From contig CAISKH010000178.1 in assembly GCA_903885865.1 (NCBI GenBank), positions 1 through 14,272 on the forward strand: a stretch of DNA of 14,272 bases, written 5' to 3'. Shown here one piece after another: positions 8,465 to 14,272 of this stretch. Within the stretch, counting starts at the first letter, position 1. Each line of letters begins with the position of its first letter. Position numbers and translations under genes: made by a program. The notes beneath the pieces are model-generated. The model had not been told where the DNA came from. It was given only the letters and a program-made list of their open reading frames with translations, and made no database searches. The stretch is from an uncultured Mucilaginibacter sp. (lineage in GTDB: Bacteria > Bacteroidota > Bacteroidia > Sphingobacteriales > Sphingobacteriaceae).

Positions 8465-10733
8465 CACCCCCTTTTACCTGTGCATCAACCACCGCTATGG
8501 TTATCATATTCACAATTTCACGCACCGAGCTGTCTAACTGTAAAACATGTACTGGTTTTTTGAGCCCTAACAATATGGGGCCCACCGCTTCGGCGCTGCC
8601 TATTTCCTGTAATAACTTATATGCAATATTCCCCGATTCAAGGTTCGGAAATATTAACGTATTTGCCGCCCGCCCATTTAAGGTCGAAAAAGGGAAATTA
8701 TCAGCCAGCAAAGCTGCGTTCAAAGCAAAATTTGCCTGCATATCGCCGTCGACCACCATACCAGGGTATTTTTCGTGTAATATACGCACTGCTTCTCTTG
8801 TTTTCTCAGGTATGGGGCCATCATTTGATCCAAAATTTGAATAGGATAATATAGCAACCCTGGGGTTTATGTTGAATTGTTTTACCGAACGTTCTATTAA
8901 TACTGTAATATCAACCAGCTCTTCAACCGATGGGTCAACATTTACTGTGGTATCGCCGAAAAATACGGGACCTTTTGCAGTCAGCATCATATACATGCCT
9001 GCCACGCGGCTTACTCCTTTTTCGGTACCGATAATTTGCAGCGCGGGTTTAACGGTGGTGGCATAGTTTTTACTCAACCCCGATATCAACGCGTCGGCCT
9101 CGCCAAACTGGACCATGCAGGATCCGTAATAATTGGGATCGGCCATTAATTGTCTTGCTTCAAACAGAGTTATGCCGCGGCGCTGACGCTTTTTGAAATA
9201 ATATTGCGCATATTCTTCGGTATGTTCGGCGCCTATATGCGGATCAATTATCTCTACTTCGCCAAACTCCAGTTCGGTTTCTTTTATTATTTGCTTTATT
9301 TTTTTTACATCGCCCAGCAGTATAGGGGTGGCAATACCTTCATCTTTTACTATCTGAGCGGCCCGCAATATTTTATAATTATCAGCATCGGCAAAAACTA
9401 CCCGCTTGGGGTTGTTCCTGGCCATATTGGTAATGTTACGCAGCAACTTATCATCGGGCCCTACTCTCGACCGCAGTTCTTCGGTATAGGCATCCCAATC
9501 AGTAATGACCTTCCTGGCCACGCCCGATTCGATAGCCGCTTTAGCTACAGCCGATGAAACCTCGGTTATCAATCGCTGGTCCATTGGTTTGGGGATGATG
9601 TAATCGCGGCCAAACTTCAGGTTCTTGGCATTGTAGGCAAGGTTAACCGCTTCGGGAACCGGCTTTTTTGCGATTTCCGCTATCGCGTGAATAGCGGCCA
9701 GTTTCATTTCTTCGTTGATGGCGCTCGCCCTCACATCCAACGCGCCTCTGAAAATATAAGGGAAACCCAGCACATTGTTTACCTGGTTCGGAAAATCGGA
9801 CCGGCCCGTTGCTATGATCAGGTCCTTACGCGAAGTAATCGCTATTTCATAAGCTATCTCCGGCTCAGGGTTAGCCATTGCAAAAACAATAGGATTTTTG
9901 GCCATGCCGCGCAGCATATCAGGCGTAACCACATTACCTGCCGAAAGACCTATAAAAACATCAGCGCCTTTCATCGCGTCGATAAGGGTTTCTGCATCCT
10001 TGCGTTCGGTGGCAAATTGCAGGCGCATCTCGTCAAGGTCGGTACGGTGCTGGGTTATTAAACCATTAATGTCAAACATCACCAGGTTTTCCTTTTTAAC
10101 CCCCAGCGCCAAATACATTTTTGAGCAGGATACCGCGGCGGCACCCGCGCCGTTAATTACCATTTTTATTTTATCGAGTTTCTTACCCTGTATCTCACAG
10201 GCATTTAGCAAAGCCGCTGCCGATATAATTGCCGTACCATGCTGGTCATCATGCATCACAGGTATTTTCATTTCGGCTTTTAACCTGCGCTCGATCTCAA
10301 AACAAGTAGGTGCCGAAATATCTTCCAGGTTTACGCCGCCAAAAGTTGGCTCAAGGGCTTTTACAATATTTACAAACTCATCAACCGTTTTTGCATTTAT
10401 TTCGAGGTCAAAAACATCAATATCGGCATATATTTTAAATAACAGGCCCTTACCCTCCATTACGGGTTTACTAGCTTCGGGGCCAATATTGCCCAGGCCA
10501 AGCACGGCAGTGCCATTACTTATAACGGCTACCAGGTTCCCTTTAGCGGTATATTTATATACATCATCTATATTTTCGGCAATGCGCAGGCAGGGTTCGG
10601 CCACACCCGGCGAGTAGGCCATGGTTAAATCGCGCTGCGAATTGGTGGGTTTGGTAGGTATTACCTGTATTTTTCCCGGGCGCCCCTTCGAGTGGTAGTT
10701 AAGGGCGTCTTGTTTACGGTTAGGTTTATCCAT
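8460..10733 (-). CDS. maeB: NADP-dependent malic enzyme with C-terminal phosphotransacetylase-like domain
   Basis: This enzyme oxidatively decarboxylates malate to pyruvate, usually producing NADPH, in the cytoplasm. At 757 residues it matches the large MaeB type (759 in E. coli). The malic N-terminal domain carries AYSPGVAEPC (39-48), the catalytic lysine context VMEGKG (91-96, K95) and metal ligands around ED 137-138 and HDDQHGTA (161-168). The nucleotide-binding domain follows with NGAGAAA (194-200) and ANPEPE (288-293). From about 430 to the end lies a phosphate acetyl/butyryltransferase-like domain, which in this family is usually regulatory (acetyl-CoA sensing) rather than catalytic. 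The ATG at 10733 gives the expected N-terminus. The stop codon lies within a heptanucleotide repeat. The gene probably has its own promoter, because a terminator separates it from the upstream transglycosylase. NADP preference is assigned from the family, not from a residue I can point to. Confidence 0.95.
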   Translation of the reverse strand: MDKPNRKQDALNYHSKGRPGKIQVIPTKPTNSQRDLTMAYSPGVAEPCLRIAENIDDVYKYTAKGNLVAVISNGTAVLGLGNIGPEASKPVMEGKGLLFKIYADIDVFDLEINAKTVDEFVNIVKALEPTFGGVNLEDISAPTCFEIERRLKAEMKIPVMHDDQHGTAIISAAALLNACEIQGKKLDKIKMVINGAGAAAVSCSKMYLALGVKKENLVMFDINGLITQHRTDLDEMRLQFATERKDAETLIDAMKGADVFIGLSAGNVVTPDMLRGMAKNPIVFAMANPEPEIAYEIAITSRKDLIIATGRSDFPNQVNNVLGFPYIFRGALDVRASAINEEMKLAAIHAIAEIAKKPVPEAVNLAYNAKNLKFGRDYIIPKPMDQRLITEVSSAVAKAAIESGVARKVITDWDAYTEELRSRVGPDDKLLRNITNMARNNPKRVVFADADNYKILRAAQIVKDEGIATPILLGDVKKIKQIIKETELEFGEVEIIDPHIGAEHTEEYAQYYFKKRQRRGITLFEARQLMADPNYYGSCMVQFGEADALISGLSKNYATTVKPALQIIGTEKGVSRVAGMYMMLTAKGPVFFGDTTVNVDPSVEELVDITVLIERSVKQFNINPRVAILSYSNFGSNDGPIPEKTREAVRILHEKYPGMVVDGDMQANFALNAALLADNFPFSTLNGRAANTLIFPNLESGNIAYKLLQEIGSAEAVGPILLGLKKPVHVLQLDSSVREIVNMITIAVVDAQVKGGD

Positions 10734-10750
10734 GTGTTCATTCTAAGATT

Positions 10751-10758
10751 CAAAGTTA
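10751..10758 (-). promoter_or_regulatory. Candidate -7 element of the maeB promoter
   Basis: The minus strand reads TAACTTTG, an exact match to the Bacteroidota -7 consensus TAnnTTTG, ending 17 nt before the maeB ATG. No good TTTG-type -33 box stands at the usual distance; that position falls in the U-tract of the preceding terminator. If used, the transcript would start around 10745 and have a leader of only about 10-12 nt. Position and consensus match support it, but the missing -33 box keeps confidence moderate. Confidence 0.45.
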
Positions 10759-10779
10759 ACTCTTTTTTGAACCTGTAAT

Positions 10780-10811
10780 AAAAAAGCCCGGTTTTAAATT
10801 TAAAACCGGGC
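10780..10811 (-). terminator. Intrinsic terminator after the lytic transglycosylase gene
   Basis: A perfect 26-nt palindrome at 10786-10811 (arms GCCCGGTTTTAAA and TTTAAAACCGGGC) is followed on the minus strand by six T residues (10785-10780). The hairpin begins 17 nt past the transglycosylase stop. The GC-rich base and U-tract on one side only make it a minus-strand terminator. It separates the gatA/transglycosylase group from maeB. Confidence 0.9.
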
Positions 10812-10828
10812 CGCTCAGGTTAAATACT

Positions 10829-12064
10829 TTATCCCCGGCTTACTTTAGCAAAAGGGTTTAATTTCAATCTGGTGCCCGCAACCGCTTTGCCGGTTTGCAA
10901 ATGGTTCCATGCTTTTATTTCGCGTACATCAAGGCCGTAATCAGCGGCAATATTTTCTAATGTTTCGCCGGGTTTAACTATATAATAATCGGGCGTTTTT
11001 GTTCCCACCGGTTTGGTGCTAACAGGTATATTTACCAGGTTAACGGCAGTAGTTGCAGGTATTACTTGCGGTTGTACAACAACCGGTGCGTCTATATTAT
11101 TTAAAGCATTATATAAAGCGGTAAAATTTCTTTGATCAGCATGCGGAAGGATCATTCTGCGTGGGGCCGCGGTGGTACCGTTTACGATCTGTCTTTTGTA
11201 AGCCGGGTTTAACAGGGAGAGGTCATTTATATCTACATTTAATGCTTTGGCAACATTTGATAGTGAAACAAATTTATCAACAAAAACCGTATCGGTATGG
11301 GCAGAGAAACTCCAGTTATCAGCCGTAATATTGTGTTTGGCAGCATAATTCATTACGTATGACATGGCGATATACGCCGGCACATAATTCCGTGTTTCCG
11401 CCGGTAAATACTGCCGGATGGACCAAAAATCCATGGCGCCTGCTTTTTCAATAGCGTGTTCCACATTGCTTTTACCACAATTATAGGAGGCAATTGCTAA
11501 AAGCCAATCGCCAAATTCCTGGTAGGCATCCTTTAAATAGGCTGCAGCTGCGTAGCTGGCCCGTATAGGGTCGCGGCGGTCATCAACATAACTATCCATA
11601 TTTAAGCCATACATTTTAGCGGTAGTGGCCATAAACTGCCAGGGGCCGGTAGCGCCAACCCTTGATACTGCGTTTGGGTCAAGCTTCGATTCAATTACTG
11701 ATAAATACTTTATTTCATCGGGGATGCCTGTTTCATGAAATATTTTTTCATAAATAGGGAAATAGTATTTGGCCAGCCCCAGAACATGGCTCATTTCTTC
11801 CTTATGGCGGGTGTAAATGTCAATATAGTTTTGTACGTAATCATTATAGTCCAACGGCACCTCATTCCGGATAGAATCAAGCCGGAGTTTAAATATGGAA
11901 GCTGAATAGCTGTTAAGCGGTATTACAAAATTTGTATCGCGGGGTGTATTTACCTGGAAACTACCATGGTTCGATCTGAGGGGCGAATCAATAAGGGGCA
12001 AGGAACGGGCTTTGACAATTTGCAAAGATAAAAGGCAGGCGGCAACAATCAATAGTCTCTTCAT
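10829..12064 (-). CDS. mltD: MltD-type lytic transglycosylase with LysM domain
   Basis: This enzyme cleaves the glycan strands of peptidoglycan in the periplasm, forming 1,6-anhydro-muropeptides, in cell-wall turnover. The 411-residue product begins with a signal peptide (MKRLLIVAACLLSLQIVKA); no lipobox is evident. The SLT domain spans about 100-240. The catalytic glutamate is E125 in YLSVIESKLDP, followed by VGATGPWQFM (137-146), ASYNCGKSN (192-200) and NYVPAYIAMSYVM (226-238), the family 1D pattern. A degenerate LysM-like segment lies at about 258-306. A clear LysM peptidoglycan-binding domain lies at about 360-402 (YYIVKPGETLENIA). A Pro/Val/Thr-rich linker joins the two. The gene starts 64 nt downstream of gatA and may be cotranscribed with it. 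A perfect terminator follows its stop. The symbol is given by domain architecture; substrate details are inferred from the family. Confidence 0.9.
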   Translation of the reverse strand: MKRLLIVAACLLSLQIVKARSLPLIDSPLRSNHGSFQVNTPRDTNFVIPLNSYSASIFKLRLDSIRNEVPLDYNDYVQNYIDIYTRHKEEMSHVLGLAKYYFPIYEKIFHETGIPDEIKYLSVIESKLDPNAVSRVGATGPWQFMATTAKMYGLNMDSYVDDRRDPIRASYAAAAYLKDAYQEFGDWLLAIASYNCGKSNVEHAIEKAGAMDFWSIRQYLPAETRNYVPAYIAMSYVMNYAAKHNITADNWSFSAHTDTVFVDKFVSLSNVAKALNVDINDLSLLNPAYKRQIVNGTTAAPRRMILPHADQRNFTALYNALNNIDAPVVVQPQVIPATTAVNLVNIPVSTKPVGTKTPDYYIVKPGETLENIAADYGLDVREIKAWNHLQTGKAVAGTRLKLNPFAKVSRG

Positions 12065-12128
12065 TCTCTTTCGTTAGGGTAAAATGGATGCTTGCCGGCA
12101 TCTATAATTTTACTAATATATTAAATTT

Positions 12129-13556
12129 TTATAGCTCCAAGAAATATTTGGAAAAATTTAACAACTCTTGTTCGTCAAAATGTTTGGCTAATAATTGTAA
12201 CCCTAACGGTAATCCTTTGGTGTTATTGCCGGCGGGCAAAGAAATAGCCGGCGACCCAGTTAATGAAGCCTGAACAGTAAAAATATCGGCCAGGTAGTTT
12301 ACTACGGGGTCTTTTACCTCAATCCCGATATCAAAAGCAGGCTCGGGAGCGGTTGGTAACAAAATAAAATCATATTCCTCAAATATTTTATCAGTTTTTT
12401 CCCGTATCAGCCGGCGCACTTTTTGCGCTTTGGCATAATATGCGTCATAATACCCTTCGCTCAACACAAAAGTGCCCATCATGATACGGCGCTTTACCTC
12501 CTTGCCAAACCCTTCAGACCGCGAAAGTTTATAGGTTGATACCAAATCGGTTGCCGATGGGCTCCTGTATCCATAATGCACGCCATCAAAACGTGCAAGG
12601 TTTGACGACGCTTCGGCCATAACCAAAATATAATAGGCCGGGACCAGGAAATCAAGGTATTCGAACGCTATTGGTTTAACGGTATGCCCTTCTGCCCTCA
12701 ATTTCTCGATGGAATTTATTAGCGTGTTTTTTACTTCGTCATCAACACCGGGGCTCGATAATGACTCCTGCAAATAAGCGATCTTTTTTTTAGATGATGT
12801 TTTTTTAAGTTCGGCAGCGTATGATGGTACAGGTTGAGTAGTCGCGGTGCTGTCGTACCCATCGGCTCCTGCCATAACCTCCAGCAAAAGAGCGGCATCT
12901 TCTATTGACCGCGTAATTGGCCCCGCCTGGTCAAACGACGAGGCGTAGGCAATTAAACCATGCCTTGATACACGGCCATAGGTTGGTTTTAACCCAATCA
13001 CACCGCAAAGCGAGGCTGGCTGCCTTACTGAACCGCCAGTATCGGTACCAATAGCGGCATGGCACATACCGGCCTGCACCGCTACAGCCGCCCCGCCCGA
13101 TGAACCTCCTGAAACTTTGGTTTGATCGGCATAGTTTTTTACAGGGCCAAAATAGGATGATTCGTTGGATGCGCCCATGGCAAACTCATCGCAATTACAG
13201 CGGCCAATAATTATGGCATCTTCGGCCAATAAACGTTCAACTATAGTTGAAGAATAAACAGACTGGAAACCCTTTAAAATTTTGGATGATGCACTTACCT
13301 CGTGTCCTTTATAGCAAATGTTGTCTTTAATAGCGATCACCATGCCGGCCAGTTTGCCGGTGCTGCCCTGCTGCAGGCGATTATCTATATCCTTCGCGCG
13401 CATTAATGCCTCCTGGCCAAACACTTCATTAAAAGCATTTAGATGAGCATTAGCCTCTATTTGACCGAGATAATGCTTTACCAGCCCTTCAACAGTAACT
13501 TTGCGGTTTTGTAACCCGCTCTTTATTTCGCTGAAAGAAGAATAAGATTTAGTCAT
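12129..13556 (-). CDS. gatA: Asp-tRNA(Asn)/Glu-tRNA(Gln) amidotransferase subunit A
   Basis: GatA is the glutaminase subunit of GatCAB. It releases ammonia from glutamine, which GatB uses to convert misacylated Asp-tRNA(Asn) or Glu-tRNA(Gln) into the correct form. The 475-residue product shows the full amidase signature. The Ser-cisSer-Lys triad is K77 (in AIKDNIC), S152 (in VSGGSSGG) and S176 (in GTDTGGSVRQPAS), spaced exactly as in characterised GatA proteins. The NCDEFAMGASNESS and YGRVSRHGL motifs are also typical of GatA rather than of generic amidases. gatB and gatC are not adjacent, which is common when the subunits are dispersed. The ATG at 13556 gives a normal N-terminus. A hairpin with a T-rich tail ends only about 16 nt upstream of this ATG, leaving little room for a separate promoter. 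Confidence 0.96.
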   Translation of the reverse strand: MTKSYSSFSEIKSGLQNRKVTVEGLVKHYLGQIEANAHLNAFNEVFGQEALMRAKDIDNRLQQGSTGKLAGMVIAIKDNICYKGHEVSASSKILKGFQSVYSSTIVERLLAEDAIIIGRCNCDEFAMGASNESSYFGPVKNYADQTKVSGGSSGGAAVAVQAGMCHAAIGTDTGGSVRQPASLCGVIGLKPTYGRVSRHGLIAYASSFDQAGPITRSIEDAALLLEVMAGADGYDSTATTQPVPSYAAELKKTSSKKKIAYLQESLSSPGVDDEVKNTLINSIEKLRAEGHTVKPIAFEYLDFLVPAYYILVMAEASSNLARFDGVHYGYRSPSATDLVSTYKLSRSEGFGKEVKRRIMMGTFVLSEGYYDAYYAKAQKVRRLIREKTDKIFEEYDFILLPTAPEPAFDIGIEVKDPVVNYLADIFTVQASLTGSPAISLPAGNNTKGLPLGLQLLAKHFDEQELLNFSKYFLEL

Positions 13557-13562
13557 GGGCCG

Positions 13563-13612
13563 AAAATAAAAAACTTATCTATTGAAAACATAAAATTTTT
13601 CAACAGATAAGT
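13563..13612 (-). terminator. Hairpin with T-rich tail between tatA and gatA
   Basis: Arms 13573-13588 (ACTTATCTATTGAAAA) and 13597-13612 (TTTTCAACAGATAAGT) pair over 16 positions around an 8-nt loop. The single mismatch on the plus strand becomes a G-U pair in the minus-strand RNA. On the minus strand the stem is followed by TTTTTATTTT-like sequence, as in an intrinsic terminator for the tat genes. The stem is AU-rich, so it may be leaky. A near-consensus -7 box (TATGTTTT, 13585-13592) lies inside the hairpin without a matching -33 box, so it could be the gatA promoter, but this is weak. Confidence 0.65.
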
Positions 13613-13648
13613 ATATTAAATAACGAGCTAAACAAGTTGCCGGGAGAT

Positions 13649-13825
13649 TTAAACTTTAGGTTTATCTTCTGGTTTTGCCGGTTCGTTTTCGCCGCTTTGC
13701 GCGTCTTTAAATTCCTTTACCCCTTTGCCTAAACCTTTCATTAATTCAGGTATCTTTTTTCCTCCAAACATTAATAATACTACAGCGAGTATTAAAATGA
13801 TCGTCATCGGTGAATCTAATCCCAT
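13649..13825 (-). CDS. tatA: Small TatA-family twin-arginine translocase subunit (58 residues)
   Basis: TatA-type proteins polymerise in the inner membrane to let folded proteins with twin-arginine signals pass. The 58-residue product has the standard layout. A short periplasmic N-terminus (MGLDSP) precedes one transmembrane helix (about 7-20). Then come the FGG hinge (20-22) and an amphipathic helix (KKIPELMKGLGKGVKEFKDA), ending in a short charged tail. Position 8, usually Gln or Glu in the family, is Thr here. The ATG at 13825 is the only start that keeps the N-terminus and helix complete. The gene lies 42 nt downstream of a second TatA-family gene in the same direction, with an AT-rich spacer, so the two probably share a transcript. 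The stop (TAA) is followed by a hairpin terminator. tatC is not in the window. Confidence 0.93.
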   Translation of the reverse strand: MGLDSPMTIILILAVVLLMFGGKKIPELMKGLGKGVKEFKDAQSGENEPAKPEDKPKV

Positions 13826-13867
13826 AATTTTATATGTTTTATATTATTGATTTAAAAATAGTTTGTA

Positions 13868-14272
13868 TTAATCGTGTGTTGTTTTTTCATGCTCAGCCGC
13901 GTGAGTAGATTCTGCATGCTTTTCCTCCACAATATTTTCGTGCGTCTCAGGCTCCACTTTATCCGTAGCTGCCACATGGCTCTCGTCAATTAAAGGCATG
14001 GTATTTGGTACCTGGCCCTCCGTCGCATTTCCATCCGGGTTATCCGTTGAATGTTCGGCTATCAAGGGCGTTTCCTCTGCCGTTTTAGCAGCCTCTTCCT
14101 CCTTCTTTTTATTCTCAAAATTATCAATCTGATTAGTTATCTCGCGCTTAACACCCTCAGATGCTTCCTTAAAATCACGGATACCCTTCCCCAGGCCCCT
14201 TGCCAGGCCGGGCAGTTTATCGCCCCCGAAAAGCAATAATGTCACACCTAAAATGAGCATTACTTCCGGAGC
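13868..14272 (-). CDS. TatA/TatB-family translocase subunit with long acidic tail, 5' end cut by window edge
   Basis: The frame stays open through the window edge. At least 134 residues are visible, starting APEVMLILG; the ATG at 14260 falls inside the transmembrane helix, so the real start must lie beyond 14272. The helix (EVMLILGVTLLLFGG), the FGG hinge and the amphipathic helix (DKLPGLARGLGKGIRDF) identify the family. A glutamate stands just before the helix, where TatB and many TatA proteins have Glu. After the amphipathic helix a charged helical stretch is followed by an unusually long low-complexity tail, rich in Glu, Thr, Ala and His, ending HAAEHEKTTHD. The length resembles TatB more than TatA, but Bacteroidota Tat systems are generally described as lacking a dedicated TatB, so I leave the symbol blank. 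It precedes the compact tatA by 42 nt, probably in one operon. Confidence 0.88.
   Translation of the reverse strand, partial: APEVMLILGVTLLLFGGDKLPGLARGLGKGIRDFKEASEGVKREITNQIDNFENKKKEEEAAKTAEETPLIAEHSTDNPDGNATEGQVPNTMPLIDESHVAATDKVEPETHENIVEEKHAESTHAAEHEKTTHD

Noticed and set aside
9898..10617. Long open frame of 239 codons on the plus strand opposite maeB
   Set aside because: It lies wholly antisense to the conserved malic enzyme domains, its translation resembles no protein family, and the open frame is explained by the codon composition of the gene on the other strand.
12087..12102. Small hairpin (GATGC/GCATC) between gatA and the transglycosylase gene
   Set aside because: The stem is only 5 bp with a 6-nt loop, and the following sequence has only a short T run. 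It is too weak to call a terminator.
14258..14260. ATG at 14260 as the start of the right-edge Tat gene
   Set aside because: It would remove the N-terminus and half of the transmembrane helix. The frame is open to the window edge with family-typical residues (APEV), so the true start is outside.

Overview
The window is a chromosomal housekeeping segment from a member of the Bacteroidota, most likely Sphingobacteriaceae (Mucilaginibacter/Pedobacter-like). This is inferred from a full-length SprA (the type IX secretion outer-membrane translocon, found only in this phylum), a TAnnTTTG promoter element, A-rich start regions without a Shine-Dalgarno sequence, and a moderate GC content. The genus is a guess from protein character.

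Apart from the 3' end of an AsmA-like gene at the left edge (+ strand, 1-555), every gene is on the minus strand, so transcription runs right to left. The right edge holds two tandem TatA-family genes of the twin-arginine translocase. One is cut by the window edge and has a long acidic, His-containing tail. The other is a compact 58-residue protein. A strong hairpin follows them. Next come gatA (amidotransferase subunit A for Asn/Gln-tRNA) and an MltD-type lytic transglycosylase with a LysM domain, closed by a perfect 26-nt palindromic terminator. Then come maeB (malic enzyme fused to a phosphotransacetylase-like domain), a 207-nt spacer holding two different heptanucleotide tandem arrays, ruvA (Holliday-junction protein) and the 7-kb sprA, which converges on the AsmA-like gene with 24 nt between the stop codons.

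Three genes concern the envelope and protein export: SprA exports folded cargo across the outer membrane, the Tat proteins serve the inner membrane, and the transglycosylase trims peptidoglycan. gatA, ruvA and maeB serve translation, recombination and central carbon metabolism. I see no mobile element, phage, CRISPR array, RNA gene or defence system, and no new multi-gene system. No gene-free stretch exceeds about 210 nt. The least ordinary features are the maeB-ruvA spacer, with two 7-bp-period repeats (one containing the maeB stop codon, the other just upstream of the ruvA start), the divergence of the tandem Tat proteins, and a nine-base G tract inside sprA.
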